Assembly (NCBI GenBank): GCA_947457615.1
Contig: CANGWK010000002.1
Coordinates: forward strand, 62,001 to 126,000
DNA: 64,000 nucleotides
Direction of reading: 5' to 3'
DNA from: Flavobacteriaceae bacterium
GTDB lineage: Bacteria > Bacteroidota > Bacteroidia > Flavobacteriales > Flavobacteriaceae
The translations under genes and the position numbers were made by a program. Position 1 is the stretch's first letter, and each line of letters starts with the position of its first letter. The notes beneath the pieces were generated by a model. It did not search any database and was not told the origin of the DNA. It saw nothing but the letters and a program-made list of their open reading frames with translations. Of this stretch, positions 16,718 to 25,263 are shown piece by piece.

Positions 16718-19489
16718 TTATCTAAATAAATTTTTATCAAAAACCATTCTTATAGCGTCGGCATGGCGTCTTCTGTCACGAGTGCTACTTCCTGCTGCCG
16801 GTGCTGCGTATGCTTTAAGCGATGCCAATCTCCATTTTACTAAATCGAAATTCATCAACATATAGCTGTAAGCTCCCATGTTTTTTGGCTCTTCTTGCGC
16901 CCAAACATAATCATCGGCATTTGGATAACTAGCAATAATAGCTTTCAACTGCTCTATTGGCAATGGAAATAACTGCTCAACTCGAACCAAAGCTACATCA
17001 TTTCGTTCTAAATTTCCTCTTTCGGCTAGAATATCATAGTAGAATTTTCCGGTACAGAAAACAACTGTTTTAACTTTTTTCTTGTCTACTGAATTATCGT
17101 CAATAGTTTCTTGAAATTGCCCATTGTACAAATCTTCTTGTGTGGATACACATAGCGGATGGCGCAATAAACTTTTAGGTGAAAAAACTACTAATGGTTT
17201 ACGGAAATTAGTTTTCATTTGTCTACGCAATAAGTGGTAGAAATTGGCTGGAGTGGTACAATCGGCAACGTACATATTATGTCGTGCACAAAGTTGTAAA
17301 TAACGTTCCATTCTTGCTGAGGAATGTTCTGCTCCTTGCCCTTCGTATCCGTGAGGCAATAAAAGAACAATTCCGTTTTGGTTGTTCCATTTGTCTTCGC
17401 CACAAGAGATATATTGGTCTAACATAATTTGACATCCGTTAGAGAAATCGCCAAATTGTGCTTCCCAAATGGTTAGTGTCTTTGGGGATGCTAAGGCGTA
17501 TCCGTAATCAAATCCTAAAACTCCGTATTCAGATAATAGGGAATTGTAAATCTGGAATTTCCCTTTGCTATTTTTTAAAGTATCTAAAAGAATTACTTCT
17601 TCTTCGCTATCTTCTACTTTTACAACGGCATGTCGGTGTGAAAAAGTTCCTCTTTCTACATCTTGTCCAGAAACACGCACATTATATCCTTCATATAATA
17701 AGGATCCATAAGCCAAGGTTTCGGCAGTTCCCCAATCGATAACATTATTATCGAACATGGTTTTTCTGTCGCTAACAATTTTTGATATTTTATTTATAAA
17801 TTTCTTATCCGAAGGCAATGTTGAAATTTGCGTTGCTATTTCAGTTAAATGTTTTTTATCAAATTTAGTGTCAAATTTTTGAAGCATTACATCATCAGAA
17901 ACTTGTTCAAAACCATTCCATTCATCTTGCATAAATGGCTTGATAATGGTTAAATCTATCTTACGAGAAGCTTGTAAATTTTCATCTAATTTATCTTTGT
18001 ATTCATTTTCGATTTTGGTCATATAAGCCGCATCGACAATGCCGTTTTTAATCAATTTTTCAGCATAAATATCTCTAGAATTTTGGTGCTTAGCTATGAT
18101 TTTATATAAAACAGGTTGTGTAAATCTAGGTTCATCCCCTTCATTATGTCCGTATTTTCTGTATCCTAAAAGATCAATAAACACATCGCGCCCAAATTCC
18201 ATTCGGAAATCTAAAGCAAATAACATGGCATGAACCACTGCTTCAGCATCATCTGCATTGACGTGAAGAACTGGAGATAAAGTCACTTTAGCCACATCCG
18301 TACAATAAACCGATGAACGAGCGTCTTGGTAATTGGTAGTAAATCCAACTTGATTGTTAATTACTATATGAATAGTTCCGCCGGTTTTGTATCCGTCTAA
18401 TTGTGCCATTTGAACAATCTCGTATACAATTCCTTGTCCTGCAACTGCAGCATCACCGTGAACGGCAATTGGTAATACTTTAGAAAAATCATTAGGAAAA
18501 TGACGGTCTTGTTTAGCTCTAGTGATTCCTTCAATAACGGCTCCAACTGTTTCTAAATGCGAAGGATTTGGAGCCAAGTTAAGATTGATTTTTTTACCTG
18601 ATACTGTAGTTCGTTCAGATGTTAAACCTAAATGGTATTTTACATCACCATCAAAATATTCTTGATTGTAGTCTTTTCCATCAAACTCCGAGAAAATATC
18701 TTGGGTATTTTTTCCAAAAATATTAGCTAAAATATTCAATCTTCCTCGGTGTGCCATTCCCATTACAAAATGTTCGACACCTTTTTCAGCAGCAGCTTCA
18801 ATCAATGCATCTAATGCTGGAATTATACTTTCTCCACCTTCAAGAGAAAAACGTTTTTGACCAACATATTTAGTATGTAAGAAATTTTCAAAAGAAACTG
18901 CTTCATTTAATTTTTCAAGGATGTGTTTTTTTTGATTTGTATCAAAGTTGGGAAGGTTATCGTTGATATTCAATTTATCCTGAATCCATTGAATCACTTC
19001 CGGTTTTCTCATGTACATGTACTCAATTCCAATATGCTGACAATACACATTTTTAAGATGCGCTAAAATGTCTTTTAATGTTGATGATTGGTGACCTAAA
19101 ACTTTAGCCGCATCAAAAACTATATTCAAATCGGCAACCGAAAGATTAAAATTAACTAAATCTAAAGTTGGTTCGTAAGTTCTTCTATTTCTTACTGGAT
19201 TTGTTTCCGTAAATAAATGGCCTCTTGTTCTGTATCCGTCAATTAATTTGAGAACATTAAATTCTTTTTGTAATTTTTCAGAAACCTGACTATTACCTGT
19301 TGAATTAGCAACATAATTAGCAATTTGAGCACCTGGATTTTCTTCATTATAGGTTTCCATTCCAAAATCAAAACCTTGAAAAAAGGCTCTCCAACTTGGC
19401 TCTACATTGTCTGGATTTTCAAGATATTGTTCGTATAATTGTGCAAAGAATTCGGTATGTGCTGCGTTTAAGAAAGAAAACCTATCCAT
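16718..19489 (-). CDS. sucA: 2-oxoglutarate dehydrogenase E1 component
   Basis: A 923-residue thiamine-diphosphate enzyme that decarboxylates 2-oxoglutarate and passes succinyl to the E2 lipoyl group. Marks: the N-terminal FLNAAHTEFFAQLYEQYLENP segment that binds E2, HFVMGMAHRGRLNILANI, the ThDP motif GDAAVAGQGIVYE...INNQVGFTT, the HNEGDEPRFTQP loop, GTFSHRHAV, LPHGYEGQGAEHSSAR and the C-terminal RDRRRHADAIRMVF. Full length for the family. It leads an operon with an inserted mntA/hepT pair and then sucB. A TACTTTTG box at 19537-19530 on its strand may be its promoter. Confidence 0.97.
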   Translation of the reverse strand: MDRFSFLNAAHTEFFAQLYEQYLENPDNVEPSWRAFFQGFDFGMETYNEENPGAQIANYVANSTGNSQVSEKLQKEFNVLKLIDGYRTRGHLFTETNPVRNRRTYEPTLDLVNFNLSVADLNIVFDAAKVLGHQSSTLKDILAHLKNVYCQHIGIEYMYMRKPEVIQWIQDKLNINDNLPNFDTNQKKHILEKLNEAVSFENFLHTKYVGQKRFSLEGGESIIPALDALIEAAAEKGVEHFVMGMAHRGRLNILANIFGKNTQDIFSEFDGKDYNQEYFDGDVKYHLGLTSERTTVSGKKINLNLAPNPSHLETVGAVIEGITRAKQDRHFPNDFSKVLPIAVHGDAAVAGQGIVYEIVQMAQLDGYKTGGTIHIVINNQVGFTTNYQDARSSVYCTDVAKVTLSPVLHVNADDAEAVVHAMLFALDFRMEFGRDVFIDLLGYRKYGHNEGDEPRFTQPVLYKIIAKHQNSRDIYAEKLIKNGIVDAAYMTKIENEYKDKLDENLQASRKIDLTIIKPFMQDEWNGFEQVSDDVMLQKFDTKFDKKHLTEIATQISTLPSDKKFINKISKIVSDRKTMFDNNVIDWGTAETLAYGSLLYEGYNVRVSGQDVERGTFSHRHAVVKVEDSEEEVILLDTLKNSKGKFQIYNSLLSEYGVLGFDYGYALASPKTLTIWEAQFGDFSNGCQIMLDQYISCGEDKWNNQNGIVLLLPHGYEGQGAEHSSARMERYLQLCARHNMYVADCTTPANFYHLLRRQMKTNFRKPLVVFSPKSLLRHPLCVSTQEDLYNGQFQETIDDNSVDKKKVKTVVFCTGKFYYDILAERGNLERNDVALVRVEQLFPLPIEQLKAIIASYPNADDYVWAQEEPKNMGAYSYMLMNFDLVKWRLASLKAYAAPAAGSSTRDRRRHADAIRMVFDKNLFR

Positions 19490-19529
19490 GTTTTTTTATA
19501 TAAGTAAACGTGTAATTAAATAATTTATG

Positions 19530-19537
19530 CAAAAGTA
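19530..19537 (-). promoter_or_regulatory. -7 promoter box before sucA
   Basis: The reverse strand reads TACTTTTG about 41 bases before the sucA ATG. No clear -33 TTG at normal spacing. Confidence 0.45.
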
Positions 19538-19604
19538 AAATATTTATAACAATCTTACTATGTTTTTAGTACATTTATGACGTTAATTAAATATATACTT
19601 TCCT

Positions 19605-20153
19605 TTGAAAAAGAATTCTGCAAAAATTTTAACAAAAAAATTCTCGATTTTATTTTTACTGTTTTCAAATGTTGTGCTTTACGCTCAAACTAATACCTCT
19701 ACTCGGTCAAAAAGTGATTTTTGGCAACACGTCCAATTTGGTGGTGGATTTGGTTTAAGTGTTGGATCAGGATTTACCGATGTTACTGTAGCACCGAGTG
19801 GTATTTACAATCTAAACCGTTTTATTTCTTTAGGTGCGGGATTGCAGGGAAGTATCGTTTCCCAAAAAGATTTATACAGTTCCGCCTTTTATGGTGTTAA
19901 TGTGCTTACTCTTTTTAATCCTGCAGAAGAAGTTCAAATTTCTTTGGAAGTAGAACAAGTTCGAGTAAATAATACCTATAGAAATCCTACAAAGGGGACC
20001 TTGAAAGATAATTTTTGGAACACCGGATTATTCGTAGGTGCTGGTTACCGAATGGAAAATGTTACCGTTGGAATGCGATATAATCTTTTATTTAAACAAG
20101 ATAAAAACGTTTATAGTGATGCTTTGATGCCTTTTATTAGGGTTTATTTTTAG
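19605..20153 (+). CDS. Putative outer-membrane beta-barrel protein (TTG start)
   Basis: A 182-residue exported protein. The start codon is TTG; a basic N terminus (MKKNSAKILTKK) leads a hydrophobic run (FSILFLLFSNVVLYAQ) with cleavage near residue 28. The mature part has alternating aromatic strands (FGGGFGLSVGSGFTDV, GLFVGAGYRMENVTVGMRY) and ends in IRVYF, the aromatic C-terminal residue expected of an outer-membrane barrel. Function unknown. No in-frame ATG precedes the signal peptide, which supports TTG. It is divergent from sucA and followed by a hairpin serving the converging gene. Confidence 0.7.
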   Translation: MKKNSAKILTKKFSILFLLFSNVVLYAQTNTSTRSKSDFWQHVQFGGGFGLSVGSGFTDVTVAPSGIYNLNRFISLGAGLQGSIVSQKDLYSSAFYGVNVLTLFNPAEEVQISLEVEQVRVNNTYRNPTKGTLKDNFWNTGLFVGAGYRMENVTVGMRYNLLFKQDKNVYSDALMPFIRVYF

Positions 20154-20189
20154 TTCTTTTTGATTTATTTAAATGTCTTTAACAAAAAA

Positions 20190-20219
20190 TTGTCCGCCTA
20201 ACAATAGTTAAGCAGACAA
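20190..20219 (-). terminator. Hairpin terminator after haloperoxidase-like gene
   Basis: A 13-bp stem with two G-U pairs (TTGTCYGCYTAAC arms) and a 4-base loop is followed by TTTTTT on the reverse strand, about 20 bases past the stop. Confidence 0.7.
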
Positions 20220-20239
20220 CATTAAATAAATACAAATTT

Positions 20240-21568
20240 TTATTTTAATTTGATTCTAATCATTAAGTCTTGTGCTATCATTCTTCCTTGTAGTACTCCT
20301 TTTTCACTGGCTTCTCTAAAATGAATTCCGCCGTAAACTCTTGAAATTGCAGCTTCATTAGCAGCATCATAAAAAGAATTAAAATACCGAGGATTCAGCC
20401 CTAAATTAGTGTTCGTTTTATCCACGAAAGCAAGATTTCCAAAAAGTTTGGTTAATATTTCAGCACTAGCTCCTGAGCAAACGGAATGCCCTGAAGGATA
20501 TTCAGGAAAAGGAGGGGTAGGAATAAATGGAGACCAAGTTGGAGCACCTGGAATATAATCTCTAATATACGTTTGCGAACGTAATAAATTGAATTTGAAT
20601 TTAGAATACCAGCAGCAAATAAAAGCATCCGTCATAGATATGCCAACTAATGCATACATTTCGGCAGCTTGCTGTAAATTAAGATTTAAATCTGTTGTAA
20701 GTTGATTTTCTATTGCAACCCAATGCCCAGGAGGCGTAGCGGTTGAACCCGAACCATCAGCCCACCAAAGCGCAATACTTTTTTGTGACTGTGTAAGTTG
20801 TTGTGAAATGGTATATACCTCAAGAGCTTGATTATAAAATGGCGACCCAGCTGTTGAATCAAAAGGAATTTCACTTGGCACTGACATATCGGATGAAGAT
20901 ATAGAAATTGGTCTTATTGCACCCCAAAAAGGTTCTAATGGCATGGAAACACTCGGGTTTGTTGAAGCCCAATATTCAGGATGTAAAGAATTTCTTGCAG
21001 GAACGTTGTAGGTCATAGAACGTGTTTGTATGAAATTATCACCACTTATGTAGGTTATTAGTTTTTCTGCAATTTGTGCTCCATAGCTAATGGATTTATT
21101 CGTTTTATTGGCCCCAATAATTAAATTTCTTTGCGTTAAATTAGCGTTATAAATAGAATCTATTCTAGTTGCGCTACTTGTTGAAAGTGCACTTCCAAAC
21201 AACGATTTATTTAATTTATACAAAACTTCGTTAGCTATTAATGGATAATCTACTTCATAATTTGGAGCATTCATAAAATTAGTATAGCCATTAATTTGTC
21301 CTGAAAGTGATTTATTTTGAGGCATTCCACTAATTAAACTTTCATACAAAGCAAGACCATTGTATCCATAAATTCTAGAAGCTTGTGGTGGGTTTTTGTT
21401 TTCAATTTTAACCGTTTTCCTTACTATTTCCATCCAGTCTCGGGCAATTTTACCAGAAAAATTAGAAACAGGAGTTTGGGTTAACGGTTCTTCAGCATCG
21501 TTGTTACAACTTGATAAGAGCAAAATAATAGAGGCAATAAGTAATTGTGGGATTAATTTAATTTTCAT
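20240..21568 (-). CDS. Vanadium-dependent haloperoxidase / PAP2-related lipoprotein
   Basis: A 442-residue exported protein. The N terminus is a lipoprotein signal (LLIASIILLLSSCNND, lipid on the Cys). The C-terminal half carries the phosphate/vanadate-binding marks of the PAP2 superfamily: FPEYPSGHSVCSG and SRVYGGIHFREASEKG with the catalytic His, preceded by IRDYIPGAPTWSPF. The helical layout and the N-terminal phrase SRIYGYNGLALYES are as in bacterial vanadium haloperoxidase-like proteins. It may be a haloperoxidase or a surface phosphatase; vanadate and phosphate sites look alike. It sits alone, with a TATATTTG box (21597-21590) upstream. Confidence 0.85.
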   Translation of the reverse strand: MKIKLIPQLLIASIILLLSSCNNDAEEPLTQTPVSNFSGKIARDWMEIVRKTVKIENKNPPQASRIYGYNGLALYESLISGMPQNKSLSGQINGYTNFMNAPNYEVDYPLIANEVLYKLNKSLFGSALSTSSATRIDSIYNANLTQRNLIIGANKTNKSISYGAQIAEKLITYISGDNFIQTRSMTYNVPARNSLHPEYWASTNPSVSMPLEPFWGAIRPISISSSDMSVPSEIPFDSTAGSPFYNQALEVYTISQQLTQSQKSIALWWADGSGSTATPPGHWVAIENQLTTDLNLNLQQAAEMYALVGISMTDAFICCWYSKFKFNLLRSQTYIRDYIPGAPTWSPFIPTPPFPEYPSGHSVCSGASAEILTKLFGNLAFVDKTNTNLGLNPRYFNSFYDAANEAAISRVYGGIHFREASEKGVLQGRMIAQDLMIRIKLK

Positions 21569-21589
21569 AATTAACAGTTATTAATTTTT

Positions 21590-21597
21590 CAAATATA
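21590..21597 (-). promoter_or_regulatory. -7 promoter box before haloperoxidase-like gene
   Basis: The reverse strand reads TATATTTG 21 bases before the ATG. The rest of the 330-base gap up to 21899 is AT-rich with no gene or structure that I can support. Confidence 0.45.
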
Positions 21598-21898
21598 ACT
21601 ATTTAACTACACAAAACTGCATTTAATAGAAAATAAATTAATATATTATCCTGATTTTAAATTTTTAGCGCAATTAAATAGCTTATTGTATTTTTTCGCA
21701 TTGGAATTTGATGTAGTTATATCTAAAAATAAAGTGATAAAAACTTTAAGAAAATCTGATTTATTTAAAAGTGGAAGAAAGTAAAATTTCTCAGTAATTA
21801 TTACAGACATATTTAATGTAAAATGTTTTTTATATTTACAACAAAAATTTTACGTAAACGGAAAAGCAAGTAGAGTAGGAAAATTTATAAATAAAAAT

Positions 21899-22435
21899 AT
21901 GAAGGAATTTGGCATTTTAATTACTTTAACTTTTATAACAACTTTTGGTTGTTATTCGCAAGTTCAAGACGAATATCAAGAAAGCACTTTTCAAGGAGCA
22001 GAAGAGGTTTCTATCGGTCAACATAATCCTATTGTTGATTTGATAAATTCAAATAGTGTTGGGCAAACCATTAAAATTGGTAATCTCGAAATAATGAAAA
22101 ACGATATCGTAGAAGAGACTTTAAATTGGAATGATGCTACTGCTGCATGTTCCAATTTAGGAGATGGATGGCGTTTGCCAACTAAAAAAGAATTACATGT
22201 AATGTATATAAATCGTAAAAAAATTGGTGGTTTTTCAAGTGTATCTGATACAGGTAAAGAAAATTATTGGAGTTCTACTTCTGAAAGTGGTTTTAATGAA
22301 AATGTATATTGGCAGTCATTTAGTGATAACGATATAAGTTTATCAAGTGAAAAGATATGGACATATGGTGTAAGAGCAGTACGAACGATTACTCCTGCTC
22401 CAAGTAATAATGTAAAAAAAATATCCTGGCATTAA
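21899..22435 (+). CDS. Secreted protein with Lcl-type DUF1566 domain
   Basis: A 178-residue protein with a short signal peptide (about 1-20, ending TTFGCYSQ). The rest is a DUF1566/Lcl C-terminal domain: LNWNDATAACSNLGDGWRLPTKKELHVMY, then YWSSTSES and VRAVRTI. This fold is related to the C-type lectin/formylglycine-enzyme-like fold and is common in surface or adhesive proteins; no ligand can be named. It is the first of three small exported proteins on this strand, but 290 bases separate it from the next, so co-transcription is uncertain. Confidence 0.82.
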   Translation: MKEFGILITLTFITTFGCYSQVQDEYQESTFQGAEEVSIGQHNPIVDLINSNSVGQTIKIGNLEIMKNDIVEETLNWNDATAACSNLGDGWRLPTKKELHVMYINRKKIGGFSSVSDTGKENYWSSTSESGFNENVYWQSFSDNDISLSSEKIWTYGVRAVRTITPAPSNNVKKISWH

Positions 22436-22725
22436 TATTTTATAAAAACTCATAATAAATTAAAAAATCATGGGGAATAATATTTAGATGTTAGGATTAA
22501 TGAGTGCAGTTCATGTGGACTTTTGTTTGAAAGGAGATATCACTTGTTTGTTTCATTTAAGATTAAAGGAGATTTCTGAAAATAGATTGAAATATATTTA
22601 TACAAATTTAAAATAGTTGGATACAAAGGAATAAATATATTTACTAAAAGTGGAGACCAGAACCCACTAAAATAAACGGGGAGAAATCTGAAAAGCCAAA
22701 AGAGTAAGAAAAAAAATATGAAAAA

Positions 22726-23169
22726 ATGAAAAAAATATTTAAAACCTTAGTTTTTGGATTCTTATTTTTTGCAAGCTTAAATTTATTCTCGCAATCTATT
22801 TATCCATCTCCAAATCAAAAAAACCAAAAAACCATTACTAAGAAAGTTGGCCTTAAATGGAATTATATTGGTACTATTAGTAAATATCCAATTAAAGCTT
22901 ACATTAATTATGGCGAAGGAACGAATTCTCCTGGATCTGGTGCACTTCAGGTACCAATTTCAGGTTATTATTTTTACGAATCTCAAAACGTAAAAATACC
23001 CTTTCGTGGTTCTTGTAATGGAGCGGGAATGATTTATTTTACTGCCAGAACGAGTGATGGTGATGAAACATTTGATGGACAATTTAATGAAAGTATGATG
23101 GGAGATTTCTCAGGAACTTGGGAGAAAAAGGGGAAAACTCTTAATTTTAAATTAATAAGTAAAGAGTAA
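22726..23169 (+). CDS. Small secreted protein of unknown function
   Basis: A 147-residue protein with a clear signal peptide (KTLVFGFLFFASLNLFSQ, cleavage near residue 22). The remainder is Gly- and aromatic-rich with strands such as YPIKAYINYGEG and GMIYFTARTSDGDETFDGQF, suggesting a small beta domain. No family is recognised. The ATG used is the second of two closely spaced ATGs; the first (9 bases earlier) runs into a stop after two codons. The gene 24 bases downstream is also exported, so they probably share a transcript. Confidence 0.65.
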   Translation: MKKIFKTLVFGFLFFASLNLFSQSIYPSPNQKNQKTITKKVGLKWNYIGTISKYPIKAYINYGEGTNSPGSGALQVPISGYYFYESQNVKIPFRGSCNGAGMIYFTARTSDGDETFDGQFNESMMGDFSGTWEKKGKTLNFKLISKE

Positions 23170-23193
23170 ACTAATTTTCTAAATATCTAAAAA

Positions 23194-23616
23194 ATGAAAA
23201 CAAAATTTTTTAAAATTATACTATTAATTCCATTTGTACTTCTCTCAATCTCAGTTTTTGCGCAGTCTCCTGTAACTCCTGCAAAAGGATCTAAGGAAAG
23301 AAAAGAGATTCTAGATATATTTAGAGAAGATTTTGAGAGTCCAGTACTTTTTAAGGTAAATCATTTTCTTATTCAAAATGGTTGGGCATGTGCAGAAGTC
23401 ACGCCGCTTGAAAATAATGTTGAAATTGGTGACCAACGATGGGGTCTTTTTAGACTTAATAATGGTAAATGGATTCCGATTGAATGGTCTAAAAACATTG
23501 AAATAATTGATGATTTTGAGTTAATTGACTTACCCGCCCAAAATTCTCGAATTTCTAAACTTATAATTAAAAACTATCCTTCTTGTCCAATGTCAATATT
23601 TTCCAAAAGAAAGTAA
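23194..23616 (+). CDS. Small secreted protein of unknown function
   Basis: A 140-residue exported protein: signal peptide (FKIILLIPFVLLSISVFAQ, cleavage near residue 24), then SPVTPAKGSKERKEILDIFRED and a small mixed domain with GWACAEVTPLENNVEIGDQRWGLFRL. This pattern (an A/G-S-xER..IL..R, then a hydrophobic substrate-like pocket) recurs in small exported proteins of Gram-negatives, but I cannot name a family. It follows the previous small exported gene after 24 bases and is closed by a strong bidirectional hairpin. Confidence 0.68.
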   Translation: MKTKFFKIILLIPFVLLSISVFAQSPVTPAKGSKERKEILDIFREDFESPVLFKVNHFLIQNGWACAEVTPLENNVEIGDQRWGLFRLNNGKWIPIEWSKNIEIIDDFELIDLPAQNSRISKLIIKNYPSCPMSIFSKRK

Positions 23617-23674
23617 AAACTTATTCTATAATTGATCTTAGGTTTATTTTTAAAACACTAGTTCACTTTGCAAT

Positions 23675-23711
23675 TAAAAAAAAGGGAAAGCTTCTGCTTT
23701 TCCTTTTTTTT
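23675..23711. terminator. Bidirectional hairpin terminator
   Basis: AAAGGGAAAGC and GCTTTTCCTTT pair around a 4-base loop, flanked by A- and T-runs. It separates the secreted-protein genes from the converging gene at 23711. Confidence 0.8.
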
Positions 23712-24061
23712 TAATACCTACTACGAAACCATACCTTCATCCATTCTCGTTTTAAAATAAGGAAAGATACTTGTTGGGAAAGCTCCATAATATCGGAGCC
23801 ATCCAATTGCTTGACTTGCTCTTCAGGAACATCCACAATATAAAGAAGGCTTAAATATTCGGCAAACTTATACTGAATCAATCTATAAATTTTTTCATGA
23901 AGTTCAGATTTTAAATCTTCTGGCAGAATGCCAATTTGCAAATCTATAGGTTCATTGGCAAAATTAAAATCCTTATTTAGCTGCTCAATCAGCTTAATAT
24001 ACAAGTTTTCTTTTTCGGCTTCTGAAAGTAATAAATCGGTATTTGCGGGAGCGACATACAT
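23711..24061 (-). CDS. Conserved-looking small protein of unknown function
   Basis: A 116-residue, mainly helical cytoplasmic protein without signal or membrane segment. It has alternating acidic and hydrophobic stretches (SEAEKENLYIKLIEQLNKDF, LKSELHEKIYRLIQYKFAEYLSLLYIVDV) and ends with the aromatic-basic KREWMKVWFRSRY. No named domain recognised. It starts 14 bases after the polyprenyl synthetase stop on the same strand, so it is very likely co-transcribed with it; whether it acts in isoprenoid metabolism is only a guess from position. Confidence 0.7.
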   Translation of the reverse strand: MYVAPANTDLLLSEAEKENLYIKLIEQLNKDFNFANEPIDLQIGILPEDLKSELHEKIYRLIQYKFAEYLSLLYIVDVPEEQVKQLDGSDIMELSQQVSFLILKREWMKVWFRSRY

Positions 24062-24075
24062 ATATTCAATATCAA

Positions 24076-25050
24076 TTACACATTTCTATTCATTAAATTT
24101 TCACCGAAAATTCTCAGAATTTCTTTTTTATCAGAAGAAATGTTAATCTTTTCAAGAGTTTCAAATGCCTTTAAAGTATACTCTTGAATTGCTTTTTGAG
24201 TTGCACTCGAAGCTCCAGATGCATTAAAAATATCTTTTACTGAGTTGATTTTATCCTTACTATCCGATGGTTGAATAGAGAAAAGATGCATCAATTGATT
24301 TTTTTGATTTTCATCCGAAAAGGCAATCGCCTTAAGATATAAATAGGTTTTTTTATTTTCTATAATATCCCCACCTACTTGCTTGCCAAAAGTTTCTGGA
24401 TCACCAAAAGCATCCAAATAATCGTCTTGCAATTGAAATGCCAAGCCTAAATTTAACCCAAAATCGTAAATTAAATCGGCATTTTCAGTGGTAGTCTCAG
24501 CAACAATAGCTCCCATTTTCATTGCGGCCGCTACCAGAACTGCCGTTTTATATTCAATCATTTTTAGATATTCAGGAATAGTTACATCGTCTCTGGTTTC
24601 AAAATCAACATCGTATTGTTGTCCTTCGCAAACTTCTAAAGCCGTTTTACTAAACAATTTTGCTAGTTCTCTGAAAATCTTTGGTTCGTATTCTTCAAAA
24701 TGTTGGTAAGCCAAAATTAGCATAGCATCTCCCGATAGAATTCCAGTATTGATATTCCATTTTTCGTGCACCGTTTCATTACCTCTTCGCAAAGGAGCAT
24801 CGTCCATAATATCATCATGCACCAAAGAAAAATTATGAAAAACCTCAATTGCTGTAGCAGCTGCCAATGCTTTTTTACTATCTGCATCAAAAACCTCCGT
24901 TGCCATTAAAGTTAAAATTGGTCGCATTCTTTTTCCGCCAAGAGATAAGATATATTCTATTGGTACATAAAGATTTTTAGGATCTTTATTTAAATGTAAT
25001 TCCGAAAAATAATTGGTAATTAGTTCTTGATAATGAGAAATTGCGTGCAT
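24076..25050 (-). CDS. Polyprenyl (E-isoprenyl) diphosphate synthase
   Basis: A 324-residue all-helical prenyltransferase that lengthens isoprenoid diphosphates with isopentenyl diphosphate. The first Asp-rich motif is DDIMDDAPLRRG (about 78-89), the second is DDYLDAFGD (about 209-217), and GGKRMRP and the FQLQDDYLD context are typical. The residues just before the first motif, FSLVHDD, include a bulky Phe, as in enzymes making geranylgeranyl or shorter chains, but product length cannot be set by eye. It heads a two-gene operon and may supply the prenylglyceryl phosphate synthase and quinone pathways. Confidence 0.93.
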   Translation of the reverse strand: MHAISHYQELITNYFSELHLNKDPKNLYVPIEYILSLGGKRMRPILTLMATEVFDADSKKALAAATAIEVFHNFSLVHDDIMDDAPLRRGNETVHEKWNINTGILSGDAMLILAYQHFEEYEPKIFRELAKLFSKTALEVCEGQQYDVDFETRDDVTIPEYLKMIEYKTAVLVAAAMKMGAIVAETTTENADLIYDFGLNLGLAFQLQDDYLDAFGDPETFGKQVGGDIIENKKTYLYLKAIAFSDENQKNQLMHLFSIQPSDSKDKINSVKDIFNASGASSATQKAIQEYTLKAFETLEKINISSDKKEILRIFGENLMNRNV

Positions 25051-25234
25051 TTTAATTTTTATCTGTTTAAGAGTTTAGAAAATCGAAACTCAAAAATATT
25101 TCTTTTACAAAAATAGATTTTTTTTATTACACCTACCTAAACTTCTATAGACTTTCATAAACTTCTAAACTTTTATTAATGTTAAATTTATGTAAATACT
25201 ACGGAAACTATTTTAGTATTAAAAGTTTCCAAAC

Positions 25235-25242
25235 TATATTTG
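25235..25242 (+). promoter_or_regulatory. -7 promoter box before SDR gene
   Basis: TATATTTG lies 21 bases before the ATG at 25264. The longer reading of the gene would start inside this box, which argues for the downstream ATG. Confidence 0.55.
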
Positions 25243-25263
25243 CGCTCAAATTATAGAATATTT

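Noticed and set aside
16717..16740. Upstream 8-codon extension of the mntA-like gene in the suc operon
   Set aside because: It would start inside the sucA coding end; the ATG at 16716 gives the normal family N terminus and couples to the sucA stop.
22488..22616. 42-codon frame between the DUF1566 gene and the next secreted gene
   Set aside because: No recognisable composition, motif or leader; length is expected by chance in AT-rich DNA.
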